Of a stretch of DNA of 64,000 bases, positions 38,001-50,400 are shown in pieces. Under the pieces are notes generated by a model. That model had not been told where the DNA came from and did not search any database. It worked only from the letters and a program-made list of their open reading frames with translations. Origin of the DNA: Mya arenaria (Eukaryota; Mollusca; Bivalvia; Myida; Myidae); NCBI RefSeq assembly GCF_026914265.1, contig NC_069130.1, forward strand, positions 5,741,682-5,805,681, given 5' to 3'. Each line of letters begins with the position of its first letter. Within the stretch, counting starts at the first letter, position 1. The translations under genes were made by a program, and so were the position numbers.

Positions 38001-38408
38001 GACAAAACTGTCTCTTTAAGTGTATTTTAAGGGACACTGAACATTCTAGATGACTTAAGATCATGTCCCTAAACATTCTAGATGACTTAAGAACATAAGT
38101 GCCTTTATCTCTAATCATTTTGGACATAAGCATGTTTAAGGGCAGTTGGAAAATAAATCCTGTGTTGCTTTATCACTGCTTAAAACAGAAATTAACATTC
38201 AATAATTTCTTTATTTCGACACTAAGACTATAGCTCATGTAAACACATATTATAATTTTGCTTTGCCTTACTACAAGCATTTATGTCACATGACCGTCTT
38301 TGATAAAATGTACAGTACACTCAAAGAGTTAGATCCACTTTCCGTTCCTCGGACACTTAATAAGAATCTACCATTAAGTTTTTTGTTTTATTCAAAATTT
38401 TAACCTAT
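35003..38408. other. CMC2 upstream region and unassigned intergenic DNA
   Basis: The CMC2 5' UTR and promoter must lie at the left of this stretch, but no TATA box or initiator can be assigned. The rest is AT-rich with no supported exon. A 'gaagatggcagcc' YY1-like motif on the minus strand lies at about 37,793-37,806. Confidence 0.45.
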
Positions 38409-38452
38409 CATGTCGGCTCCAGTAAATTGCTATTATTACTGGAGCCGACATG
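38409..38452. repeat. Perfect 17-bp inverted repeat, 10-nt loop
   Basis: CATGTCGGCTCCAGTAA is followed 10 nt later by its exact reverse complement TTACTGGAGCCGACATG. The stem is GC-richer than the flanks. Confidence 0.9.
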
Positions 38453-40059
38453 AATACTGAATACATTGATAAACACATTTCACCCGAAAAAGGCTAGGTT
38501 ATTTATTACACATTTCGGAAAATCAGGAGGTCAAACACGCGTTCAAAGTTCAGAGCGCATGGTTGAAGGCCTTCTTGCATCGTTTTCTGTGGAAAAATCC
38601 CTAAAACGTCATAGCTATTTTTAACCACCAATAATAAATAGTATATTCTATATTGTATTGATTGCAATGATTGGAAGTTTACTATTAACTAGTCAAGACA
38701 ATATTCAATTGGCGTTTACGGACACAAATACAAATTAAACACTGGTAAGAATCTTGTACAATTAACAATGTACACAAGCATAAAAACAAATAATTTCTGA
38801 ACAAGACAATTTCTTGCTGATCTGATTAGACACGGAGTTCTGCCGCGGGGTCATAAAATCGGACGATTTTCAACGCTATCATTCATATTAAATTCAGCGG
38901 TAAATCAGCAACTCGGAAGATTTAAGCGAGGGCAACAGTTTTACCCTTGGAGGAAGTCCCCAATCATCGACTTTCCGTCGGAGTGAGCGAGGAAAGTGGG
39001 TCTAACTTGTTCAGTGTACTGTATACACAGCAGACAAACCAATCCAGCTACTTTTTAAGGATGTTTTGTGGAAAGTATGGTTGGTTTGAAAGTATTAAAT
39101 TGGGATTAGTAAAACTATGTTGTTTGCAGTGTTAACACTTGCTTGAAGTGAATTAAATGTTTATAAGACATTTTTCGCAATTTGAAAGCATCTACTCATA
39201 GTAAAAATGACGTCATAGCCTTGCAGATACTCGCAAATCTTGTGACAACCAGGTAAAAACAAAGATGGCTGAGAATCGAGGTTGGTCACGATTTTAGGGA
39301 CTATGACGATATATACACACATATACCAAAGAGAACTAGTCATTCTAAAATGCCGTCCAGGCTTCTCTTTTTTAATGACGTTTGCCTGGACAATGACTAA
39401 CCCGAGGACTACCTTCCCAATGGTCGGTCGGGAAATGGGACCACAATCGTTTTTGTCTGTCCTTTTTGTAATCAGCTAATTCAGAAATCTAGCCTTGTAT
39501 TTCTACACTTTTATAGTGTACAAATAAATAAATAATCTTAAGTAACTTCTAATGCCATTTATTAAACATGACTTGCCTCCTAAATCTTATGCAATTGGTT
39601 ATTTGATGTCGCGAAAACATATTGCTATTTTAATATATTTAAACTTTAGTACAACTTTTAAACAAAATGAGTTCCTTTTAAAGATAGTCATCTCACCCGT
39701 ATGTATGTTCATAAAAATCATTTTTGTCGAAAGAAAGAATAGTTAAAATAACTTATTTCTTACGTCTTTGGTTCTTAAATGTCGCCTACTTCATTCTATA
39801 CACCAAACGAATCGATTAAATCTTTGAAGCACCTACGCAGTAATCTACCTTTGTAGTTAACAGTGTGGTACCAAAATTTAATCGATTATTTGTATCCATC
39901 AACCTTGGTACATGCGCCAATTTTGAGATAGTAGCATCATAAACTGATACAGAATAGATTACCAATTGAACTATGCAATAAACGCATGACAATCATTGCT
40001 ACAGTATGTTTTAATGGTGTTGTTGTTGTTTAAGAGAAGCGCCCATTCGCAGCACCAGT
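38453..40059. other. Unassigned intergenic DNA
   Basis: No supported gene. ATGGCTGAGAATCGAG|GTTGGT at 39,264 looks like a small first exon plus donor, but nothing downstream confirms it. Confidence 0.4.
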
Positions 40060-40210
40060 GGGGCATCCGTTGTCTAGTGGTCACGTGGTAAGACACTCTA
40101 CTGACAACCCGAGGGCCTCAACACCGTCTTAAGGTATTAAATATACAATATTGTTTTGTTTTGGGATGCCTGGTGACCCCATTATGTTTTGGTATTATTT
40201 GAAAGGGGTT
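40060..40210 (+). mobile_element. Degenerate tRNA-like SINE head and repeat end
   Basis: 'gttgtctagtggtcacgtgg' resembles an A-box region and is followed by a degenerate B box. From 40,165 'gatgcctggtgaccccatt' and 'ttggtattatttgaaag' match the terminus of the MITE at 51,826. Confidence 0.4.
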
Positions 40211-40332
40211 ATGTGAGCCGTGAAAGAATATGTAAAAAACACCGAGCACAATATAACACACATATTGTGCTTTTTTACCCTATGGGTAATTCTACGTTCG
40301 ATTTCAATAAAAATAAAACAAATAAAAACGAC

Positions 40333-40459
40333 AGTTCTTTTTTTGTTAAAGTCACATAAATATTTATGTTTGTCAGAGGAATTCATATTATTTTACATAA
40401 GATACCTCAATTCTTCTGACAAACATAAGTTGTATGTGACATCAATAAAATAAGAACTT
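40333..40459. repeat. Palindromic element with roughly 50-bp arms
   Basis: The left arm includes AAGTCACATA and ATGTTTGTCAGAGGAATT; the right arm includes AATTCTTCTGACAAACAT and TATGTGACAT. The arms pair with few mismatches around a 24-bp centre. Confidence 0.8.
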
Positions 40460-41089
40460 TAAGTGAAACACACAACACTTATTATCACAACATCATTTAC
40501 ATCAAGAGGGAGGTTGTAACCGTAAAGGACAGTATTTAATAATCATGGGTGAAAGTTGGAAATGTCGAAAAACCTGAAATACTTTGCTGGGGGCCTGGGG
40601 GCCGCAGGGCCACCGGTGGGTCCAGGGCAAAGCCCTGGCAGGGGGTCTTGAGATTTAAGAATTAAAAGGGTATAAAATGCCATTCCAGAGTACAAACTGG
40701 CTATGAAATAAAAATGAAGCCTGTCTTAAATTACTCTAATGTATGGCTAAATAATATTTTCTACACCATTAAAAAGATAAAATATTAATATAAGAAAATG
40801 ATACCATTAATGAATTTTATTTGTAAACTGATTCGTTTGGTAGGAAATGTATCAACAAGCATAAATTGTACATATATAATTGTCATACATAGACACAATC
40901 ATTACAATAATAGTGAGCCTATTATATACTAAATTCAAGCAACTTGTGAATCCTTTAAATTTTGATATGATAACATAACACGTGTACGAGCCACAAATAT
41001 ATATAAGGTAGAATTTCTTCATTTATTTCTAATAGTTAAGATTTGGGCCAAACAAACTTATAATATTTCAAACTGATACTTTTGTCAAC

Positions 41090-41800
41090 ACTCTTTTAAC
41101 AACCATTAATCAACCAAGTTTGATTCTTTTCCACTTATTCTGACTGTTGTTACCACTTTCATTTTTCTTTTCCTTTAAGCACCGTCTGTTTGGCCAGCCT
41201 GTGTAATTTTGCAACCCTTTTTGCTTTTTCAGTTTTGAGAAGCTGCAGGGAAGCATTAAGCTTTTCCTACATATTCTTCTGCTTAAGCAGCTTTTTTTTC
41301 TAAAAATGCTCTGGATCCACTGTAGGCATTTATACATGCACATTTCATCCTTGCATCAACCTTCATAGTGGTGAGTTTTTCCTTTTTCTTCTTAAGTGTT
41401 GTCTTTATGATGGCAATAGCCTCATAATTTTCAACTGTAAGGCATGCTCTGTCCTCGACAATGTCATCCATGATGTTGAAGCTAGATTCAACCAATGGCA
41501 AGCTAAATACTGTCAACGATGACGAAGCCAGTCTTTTCAATGCTGGATATCTTGTTGGTTGAAGCTCTCAAGTTTGAAAACCTTTCCCCAGAACCCTTCA
41601 TCCACGTTTTTTTCTAACGCCTTTTTGTCTAATCAGAGTTTTGGCAAGGTTCAACATGTCTTCTGCAATACTGAATGATAAACAGTATTCACTCGATCAT
41701 GAATGCTGTTGTGATTGCCCTGACACTTGCAACCCGATCTTGGATAGACTAAGTCCTCTTTGATGCTTTGGAGGACACAGGAAGAACCTGAAATTATTTG
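41090..41800 (-). pseudogene. Decayed hAT-like transposase C-terminal region
   Basis: Minus-strand frames contain EGFWGKVFKLESFNQQ, then after a 1-base frame change PALKRLASSSLTVFSL, and PLVESSFNIMDDIVEDRACL followed by TVENYEAIAIIKTTL. The VE.SFNIM...DR..LTVENYEAI pattern resembles the C-terminal dimerisation region of hAT-type transposases and genes derived from them. There are stops and at least two frame changes, so it is a relic. A link to an unnamed domesticated gene family is possible. Confidence 0.5.
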
Positions 41801-41850
41801 TTTACGAATGTTTTAGTTTTTGTTTACCAGATTTAATACATGTATGTTTA

Positions 41851-44165
41851 CAGGGTGGTATGAAATGCATACAACAAAGAAATAGTGTAACGCATACAAC
41901 ATAGGCAAAGAAGGGTTTTCACATTTGCATACAACATACACAAAGAAGGATGTTGAGAAACGCATACAACATAGAATAAGAACAAAAATATTGACATTGA
42001 AATTTTATTGTTTAAATCAGATTATTATGTTTATGAGTTTAGTCAAGTGAAAAATAGTTAATTCACTTGATTTTTTAATTTTGCTTTTAGAAAAAAAACC
42101 TAATTGATTGTTTTTTAAACTTCTTGTTTTGTTTGAATAGGGAAAAGAAACTTATTTCAAATCATTAAAATTGGTTTAATGGTTTAAATCTAGATTTATA
42201 AAGAAACAATTTATTATTTCTTTTATGAAGACTTTGAAATCGGGGAAAGTAAAGACAAAGTCCTTGGATAAATCGTGTTATAGTGTTTTCTTTCCAATAA
42301 AATGAGTTGAGAAATAACAAATATACGATTTTCTGGAGCAATTTAAAATGAATGATTCAAAATCGTAAAGTTGTGTGTTTCCCATATGTGTAGAATCTGT
42401 AGAAACTTTTATTTCGTTTATTGACTTTATCTTCTTCTGATCTGTGTATCTTACTCAGCTTCTGTGTATTGATCTTAATCTTTATTGACCTATATGCTGT
42501 CTTGTGACAATCCTTTGATTTCATTTATTGACTTCCTTATTATAAACTCCCCAGAATTCTGAGACAATACTCCTATTATCCATGATAGCAGGTGCTATGC
42601 AATCGTTTGTTTGTTCTTTATTCACACATCGTTCATTTAAGGGATGCCATAAAGATAGGTGTTAGGTGACAAATGAAAAATATATAATGAATCATGATTA
42701 TGTCATTAATTAATCATGATTATGTCATTTGGACACCTTATGGCAGACAATACACATAAGTAATCTCCAATAACTGGTATTTTACTGGACAAGTGACCTT
42801 TAATTTTATTGGATAAGTGATCTCAATCTTTATTGAATTCGATGATTTTGTAAATCTAGATAACTCATTAAGTTTAACGCCAAACTAAAACACAAAATTC
42901 CTGGAAAGCAAAAAAGCCTTTTTTTACTCTGCATTAACGCCAAAATTACTCATTAAACATCAAGGACTCCAAAGCAGGAAAAAAAGATTTTTTTTATTTA
43001 AAGTTTGAGGCAAATTGAATTCATAAAATCCCTTAAATAGAACCATTACCAGAAAAAGAAAAATGTGACAGCTTTGTATATCTTGAAAACATAAGAAATT
43101 ATAATGAACCAGTTTCAGGAATGTTTCTTACTGGTCAACCTTAATTTGACTGTTAATGACAAAAACTTTACAAAAAGCTTTCTTTAAAACATATGGAAGC
43201 AGCACATATTTTATATAGAAAACATTTACTTAGTACGTAATACTATATAATGTCTCCCACTTTTCGATGAGGATGAAGAACGGTGGAAATATAATTTTAA
43301 AATGGACCCAACAATTTCGCCTGCATGTCAAATTCACCACACCCGTCAAGACCAACAAATATTGTGTTAACACACCTTCAGATAATTCAACAACCACTAA
43401 AGAATTTCTATGTTTTTCATGCAATATTTAAGTAAAAAATTACTCAGTATAGTAAACAAATAAATGTACATTTATCATGTGTAAACTCTTTACATCCCAC
43501 ATGCTTCTCTGTTGTATTCATCATTTTTTATATAATATATTTATGCAAATGTGTTGTTCATTTTGGATACAATTTATAATTGTTACATGTAATTTACAAT
43601 AATTCTTGAAAATACATGTATGTCTTTTATCAAGTACCAAGTGCTTTACTATACTTATGAGAAATTATTTATATCTATTTATTTTATATCTGATGTATTG
43701 TAATCATGCAGTGTGACATGATATGTTTCTGTTTCATAAATGTGCTTATATAGTATACACAATGAATACAATCTTTATTTCATCCAATTGCAAAGTTTTC
43801 ATAAACTTTTTGTTTCCTTCAAGCTATTAAACCAATTTTAATGATTTCATATAAGGTTCTTTTCCCTATTCAAACAAAACAAGAAGTTTGAAAAACAAAT
43901 CAATTATGTTTTAGTTTTAAAAGCAAAATTCAAAAATAAAGTGAATAAGCTATTTTTCACTTGACTAATCTCATAAACATACTAATTTATTGATTTAAAC
44001 AATTATATTTCAATGTCAATATTTTTGTTCATATTCTATATTGTATGCGTTTCTCAACATCCTTCTTTGTGTATGTTGTATGCAAATGTGAAAACCCTTC
44101 TTTGCCTATGTTGTATGCATTACTCTATTTCTTTGTTGTATGCATTTCATACTGCGCCATGTTTA
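41851..44165. mobile_element. 2.3-kb element with about 340-bp inverted arms
   Basis: The left arm (41,851-42,190) and right arm (about 43,815-44,165) are reverse complements at about 90% by eye. Shared blocks include 'tatgaaatgcatacaac', 'ggcaaagaagggttttcaca', 'agaaggatgttgagaaacgc' and 'attaaaattggtttaat'. The centre has no recognised coding sequence, so this is a non-autonomous element or a foldback structure. It interrupts the surrounding transposase-bearing element. Confidence 0.8.
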
Positions 44166-44325
44166 CATGATGTTTACATGGTAAGTGTCATGTCAGTCAT
44201 TTAAGACCTTTACTTCACCACTTAGAGCAATTGTCAGGAAATGGCTTTTAAAATGATTGCTGTAACCGAAAAGCAATGATTCATTAGGAAAATTTTATTC
44301 TCCACAACAAACTATAATTAATACA

Positions 44326-44551
44326 TTGTATTTACCTGATTGGTTTTTACACATGATTTCTTCGCCAAATGATTACAATCCGCAGAATGATTTCCCCAGC
44401 TATCACCGTTTTTGTCAACCTCAGACAAACATTCCCACCTCCACGTTTTTACTTCCTTTTCTAAGTCCTTCGTATTATAACCCGAATTTTCAGAACTATT
44501 CTGTTTGATAAACAATCGTCTGCATTGAATGACAGTTGTTAATAATAACAA
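44326..44551 (-). CDS. Possible 5' exon of the decayed transposon gene
   Basis: An open stretch with KDLEKEVKTWRWECLSEVDK and NHSADCNHLAKKSCVKTNQ ends at CAG|GTAAAT, a good donor. It lies on the same strand as the transposase-like relic, separated from it by the nested element. No family is recognised; it may be coding only by chance. Confidence 0.3.
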
Positions 44552-45004
44552 TGTCGGCCATCTTTATATGCGGTCCTTAAATCATAAAGGACACGCTATT
44601 TTATTGGAGGGCAAAATCGAGTAAGCCAATCAAAAGTATCCTTTCACATGAATGACGTATAGGGTTTTTCTCGACCTCGTTTGTCGGAATTACGATTCGG
44701 CGAATCCCGATGAATGTAGATCGCACACCGAGTCTGTTCCCCGTAATCGAACAAAAAGATCGGCTATCTCCGTTTTTGAAATAAAAACGAGCACTTGCTC
44801 AAGCGGGCACCTGCTGGATCGCAAAAATGGAGGTTGAGAAATCGGACTTATTGTTGACCTCTGCAAAATATGATCGAAATTCGGAGGAGGAATTGGGTCA
44901 AACCCCCTAACCCCCTCTGAAAAACTCAACGGATTTACACGATTTGGAAAAACGACCCCTCTGGATCAGGAAAATCCGGTATATGATGGAAAACTTTCAC
45001 CCAT

Positions 45005-45500
45005 ATGTACGTGCAAAATGATTCATAGGTGACAATTGATTGTGCAATTTCCAGTAACATTGAGATTGTCCTGAGATACAGTTAAAACGTTATAGCTTTA
45101 CTCCCATTGGTGTTAATTCAAATCAAGATGTGTGGCCATATGTGGTTATCATGAATTGCGTTCGTTTTATTTTCACTGACCATAAATCGTTTAAAAAGTG
45201 GCCAATTTACCATTTTCTGAAGAAGTTGAAGGCGTGAATTACGTTCTTTTATATGGCTAGATCATCTTCCTTAATTGAGTTTAAGACGTTCGTGTTGCAC
45301 CGAAAGAAACGGGAAATATATGATAGGTCGGCGCGCTCTATATTGACATGCATTTGCCTTTGGCAAGGAATAAAATAAGAACTAGTTATTGGACTATATT
45401 TGTTTTACTGTTTCGGGCCAGAAAAGTCATGTTTATTTAAATGTTAAACGTTCAATTTAAAACCAACCTCTAGCAAAGCTGCAAACGAAGGGTCTAGTAT
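45005..45500. other. Unassigned intergenic DNA
   Basis: No supported feature between the two transposon relics. Confidence 0.45.
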
Positions 45501-46075
45501 CAGTGCCGTAGCCAGACTTCAAAAAACACCGAGGCAGGCTGAACGGTCTATGGGGGGGGGGGTCCGGGGGCATGCCCCCCCGCCGAAAAATAATATTTCA
45601 ACATTTTAGTGCTATAACTTTTGATACAGTTGAAGTTAATTCTGAACGGTTTACATAAATTTAGACAAAACAAATGTGCATTTAGAAGAAATTTACTGTC
45701 ACAATTATATGAGGCTTTGTTACCAATACCATACACCTACTTCTAAACATCTCACAAATCGTCACTTTAATTTTGAATGCCAGTGCTATGCGATGGTGTC
45801 CTGTGGCGTCCCATAACTTAAGAATTTGTTTAGGGTTAACAGAAATGTTGTTCCTGTGGAGGTAGGCAAGTGCCAAACCATTAAGTTGTGAGACACCCAT
45901 TGCTGTCCGACTCCAGGTCTTAAGCCGCCTCAGTGAACTGAAAATCCTTTCTCAAGTGCAAGAACCAACAGCTAGGCAGACACATAATTAGTTTGAATGT
46001 TCTTGGAATGTTGGGAAAAAAGACTTCGTCACATGCAGCTGCACCTTCTTCCAGCTTCATGACTTTGGTATAATC
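45501..46075 (-). pseudogene. hAT transposase relic with one terminal repeat
   Basis: CAGTGCCGTAGCC at 45,501 matches the CAGTG-type terminus of hAT elements and is followed by a G-run and GGGGGCATGCCCCC. On the minus strand from about 45,930 the frame reads RIFSSLRRLKTWSRTAMG, then VSQLNGLALAYLHRNNISV. This is the hAT C-terminal dimerisation block (family pattern ERSFS.L.R.KT..R..M...RL..LAL...HR). A stop and frame change lie just upstream, and no opposite terminus is found, so the copy is truncated. Confidence 0.7.
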
Positions 46076-46189
46076 GATTTAAACAATTTAATCGAAACTT
46101 ATTACCAAGTCGGCGAATCATTGGAGCCACAACATTTTAAAATGCGTTGAAAATGCTCCATTATAGCATAGCTATTAATTAAAAAAACA

Positions 46190-46315
46190 TTTATAAAGGC
46201 TATTTTTTAACTGTACACAAATCATATGCTTATTTTGTTTTGAACATTATAGTTAAATGAGATAAACATGATAATGCTTTTTTGGCATCAACCTATATTG
46301 TGCCTATCTAAAGCA
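46190..46315 (+). mobile_element. Dispersed repeat, second copy of 27,590-27,715
   Basis: 'ttttttaactgtacacaaat' and 'gcatcaacctatattgtgcc' match the other copy in the same orientation. Confidence 0.6.
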
Positions 46316-47124
46316 TGTACTAATTGTGTTGATGAGGAGCATTTGATAGTCTCCGACCGCTGACCACTTGTGATATTTCTCCACTTTTGGATGTGGCGTA
46401 TAGAGAAACTGTTGTTCGCGACGTTTTAGCACCGTATATCGTAAGCTTTGGAACATGAGAGGTTAGTAGATCTTTTACGAAAACTATTTTCACAACTTCT
46501 TCAAATCTTATTGAATACTACTTGCCTTAAGCTGCGTAAGGATAATCTGCATCATACTATAGTAAAATACAGCCCATTTCTTAGATTACAATTTTATAAG
46601 ATATTTTACCAAACTAACATAACATTATGCTTAAAAAAGAAACTTTATAAAGAAAGGTACTACAGACCCGCACTGTGTATGAATTGCAGTATATTTTTGT
46701 TAATATTTCATAAAATATGTTCTTACTATGGCGACTAAAAATTGACACTACGTCTTATAATCAAGTTATGCATAACGGACAGCATAAGTCATAACAACTA
46801 ACACACACTCGTGTGTAGTATAGTTAAGTCAGTCTACTGCAGGAATTAAACAAACGGAAGCTACTCCATACACATTGACGTCCATCGAACATACACCAAC
46901 TAGCCTCAATTTAATATAATCAAAAACACATCTTAAATAAATATGACAATTAAAAAAAGGTATATAACAATATTATTATATATTTAAGTCTAACCTAACC
47001 CTAGTTTCTATTTAACGTTCTATACCATGACCAGATGGAAAACTTAACTGCAGATAATTTTGTATAATGCAACACTTGTTCATGGCGATATGGCAAATAC
47101 AAAATTAAACCAACTGGACTCTTT
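46316..47124. other. 3' flank of the repeat-domain gene
   Basis: No exon is supported. An ATTAAA on the minus strand at 46,915-46,910 is a possible polyadenylation signal about 210 bp beyond the stop codon at 47,125. Confidence 0.4.
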
Positions 47125-47411
47125 CTATAAAACTGCAATGGTTGTTTCATACACTGTGAATAAACCAAGCATGTCTTTGCACACAACGTTTATGAAGAGT
47201 TCGTTCCCAACTGGACCCAAGATAGAATTTTCAGGCAGACGAAAAGTAACAAAGGCATCTCTTGTCTTCTTAATATCGATGACATCATTGTATCCTTTTC
47301 TTGTTCCCACACTGACGTCGTAAAGGAAGGGATTGTTTGACTTTACCGCAAATACTTGCGTCCAGTTTAAAGAGACCGTCTTGTTTGAAAAAGAAGCAGT
47401 TATCGCTTTAT
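47125..47411 (-). CDS. Repeat-domain gene exon 19 with stop
   Basis: Phase 1 in. Contains VSLNWTQVFAVKSNNPFLYD and ends TVYETTIAVL then TAG. There is no membrane anchor, so the product may be secreted unless another isoform exists. Confidence 0.82.
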
Positions 47412-50400
47412 CTGAAAATCAAAAACAACACAACAATAATACAAATGACAGTAATGAATTTTTTTATCTCTAGCATTTTTGCAACACAAACTCATCATTA
47501 ACAAATTATTAAACTATAACCATGTATAAAGTAATCTTTATTTTAAAAAAGTACCATTCCTAGTTGTTCTACAGCTGAAAGAAATACGACAAACTCGCAA
47601 GTCAAACACATGATAGGTATAAACTCGGAATGAAAATAAGACAACCACGGAATCATGAGCTTAGGTGAAAACAGAACAGTACTGATTGCATTTGTACCTG
47701 TTAAGGATGGTACAAACCATCGTGGTTTGACCAATGCCGTCAGAGGATCACTTCTACCGCCTCGTATATCAATCCCACGTACAGAACATGTGTACATCTG
47801 ATTAGATTGAAGGGAAAGTCCAGCAACGTCGACCATTCTATGTAAACCACAGCTTGTCCAGTCTATAATCGTTTCATTTTCGTTCTTCGCTACTTTGAAC
47901 TCAAATCGTTGAATATATAGCTTATTAGTCCTTCCAGACCATTCAAGCTTAATCGAGGAGTCGTTCGTTTGAAGATAAAGGGGACAAGTAGGCGACGCAG
48001 TTGGCGCAATGCTTACAGGACCTTCAGAGAAACCGTGTTTCATGTTGCAATCTGTAGACATTTCATTGTCCGCGATTACATTCAAATACACCGAGTTCAT
48101 GTCTGGTTTCGAATACAACACATATTGGGTGCTTGATGACATAGCTGAAGCTATTTCTACCTTGTTGACACATCTTATATTCGCTATCATGCGTGTTCCA
48201 TGTGCTAAATTTAACATGATTGTTGTAAACATTGTTCCCGGCGCATACGTAGCCTTTAAAACGTTGTTATCATTTACTGTATTTCCTGAAATTTACGAAC
48301 ACAACAATGTATTGTTTTGTGATTTCACGCAATTTCGACGAATTCTCATTTGCAATTTATATTTCTAAACAATATATCATCCTGTATATCAAATTGAATT
48401 CCTACAAAGGCAATGCATATTTTAATACATAAGAATATATTTGCAAGTAAACATTACTGTTTTAGACTGTCGGCTGCAAAAAGATTCAAAGAGCAGCATT
48501 TCGGAAACGCGACGAGTGCCTGGGAAGATAAACATTTAATTACCTATTCCAACATAACATGACTTTAGCCCAGATTCGTTGTCCATCGCACTCCAAGAAA
48601 TATTAACTGTTGTTTCTACAGTCCCATTTGCAGCTGTATCCAAGAAAGATATGGTATTAAATTCCAACAACGATATCACTGGACCTGTTCTGTCAACGAC
48701 GATCGGTATCGATGAAAAGGTTGACCTTAAACCAGCATGGTTATCCACGATTGCTGTTACGAATAATGGTGTGCTGTGGGAAACGCCATCGATGTTTAAC
48801 AAATGAATGTTTACACAGTGAACTTGATGGAGAGGAACAATTTGAAACGAATTTGGATATGTTCCAACACCTAACAGAACCTACAAAAAAGAAACACGGG
48901 TAAGAATGTGATTTTTAAATGAATCATTGAAATGAAAATTTTGCCAACTTGACAATGGAATTGCATAATTTGTATTTCAAAGCAATGTGATTTTTCATAT
49001 ATACCTGTTTTATTTTACTCTCCTTGTCTTCAACATTCACTGATACAGCTAATTCCGAGCCAACCAGCTGAGAAACTCTTACAACATTTTCATTTGATTG
49101 AACTTTTGCATTACATTCAAAGAGGGTCATGTAAACTGTTGCATTCTTTCCGAAGATGTTTATGTATAAGGTTTCATTCAAAGATTCGGATGGTGAAAAA
49201 TCATACTCGAAATGTATCGATCCGTTATGATTGATCACAATGGGTAAGGAAATATGTAAGTATCCAGATTGAATCGTTACACGGAAATCATTAACACCGC
49301 TTTCTAAATAACCAATGGCTCGATAGAGTCCGTCTTTACGAAATAAATAAGGAAATTCAATGAGACGTACTCTTTCAACCATAAAAGTGTCTCTCATTAT
49401 TTCATTATAATATCTGCAATAAAAGCCAGCTGGAGGGGTCGTATCAATAGTTATAGCGGGCGATGAAGAATCATTACTGTAGTGTTTTACCGAATCAACA
49501 GCCTTAACGTAACTGATGTATGCGTGGCCGTGTTGCAAAATCAAATTCCGAAACGAGTAAGTAGTTTGCAAACCAACATTTACAAAATCTCCTTGATTAA
49601 GCGTTTCGTTAACTTCAGCTAAAGCAACATAATAACTTTGGATTCCTGAATAATGATCAACAAACCCTGTCCAAGAAATATTTAAGCTATCGGCCTCTCC
49701 TTGGAAGCTACTGTCCATAAATCGACCTGTATTGTATACAACACCATGAATCGGATTATCAGTATCGATGAGAAACCCATCAGAACTTTTTTGTGAGTTT
49801 AGTCCTAATATGTTCACGGCAGTTACGGTAAAGAAATACTTGATTCCAGGCTCGAGTCTGACACGAGTTACCGTAAAATTCGTAGATAATCCAACGTTTG
49901 ATACTTCGACAATGTCGTTGCCTGGAGTATAAAAGACCATGTTCAAATAACAAGTTACCATGTATATTCAAAATTACGAAACATGGAACAACGATTTGTA
50001 CTTATCTTACAAATGACTACAAACGCTGACGCTAAAACCCTAATAGATATAACAGTAGTCGAAACTGTGAAGATGAGAAAGCTACTTATCTAACAAAGGA
50101 GCTGTTAAATACCTTTGACGCTTGTTCCAAGTGATACATTGTAATATGTAATGGTACTTTGTTGTTCGCTGAATACACCATCCCAACATGCGGTGATATT
50201 TTCAGTCCAATCAATGACATCAAAATCCAATTGACAAAAGATGTTCGAATCCTTGATATATCGGCCCCTTCGTATAGAAGGTGGTGTGTGATCAACTGCT
50301 AACGGCTTAGATGAAAATGTTTCAAATGTAGTAGGAGAAAGCCATATTTTTAGATACAGCGAATAAGCATACATTGTATTCAATCCTTTTCCGACCGGTA

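Larger units (their letters stand above)
40545..45004 (-). mobile_element. Candidate 4.46-kb DNA transposon with a nested insertion
   Basis: ATGGGTGAAAGTT at 40,545-40,557 is repeated as an exact inverted copy at 44,992-45,004. GC-rich patches lie just inside both ends. The interior holds a decayed transposase-like fragment (41,090-41,800), a possible 5' exon on the same strand (44,326-44,551) and a separate inverted-repeat element (41,851-44,165). No target-site duplication could be fixed, so the outer limits are inferred from the 13-bp inverted match alone. Confidence 0.45.

Noticed and set aside
44690..44929. 79-codon minus-strand ORF
   Set aside because: GC-rich end of a transposon candidate; no recognised domain and no splice context.
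46448..46738. 96-codon plus-strand ORF
   Set aside because: Hydrophobic, low-complexity composition typical of AT-rich non-coding DNA; no motif.
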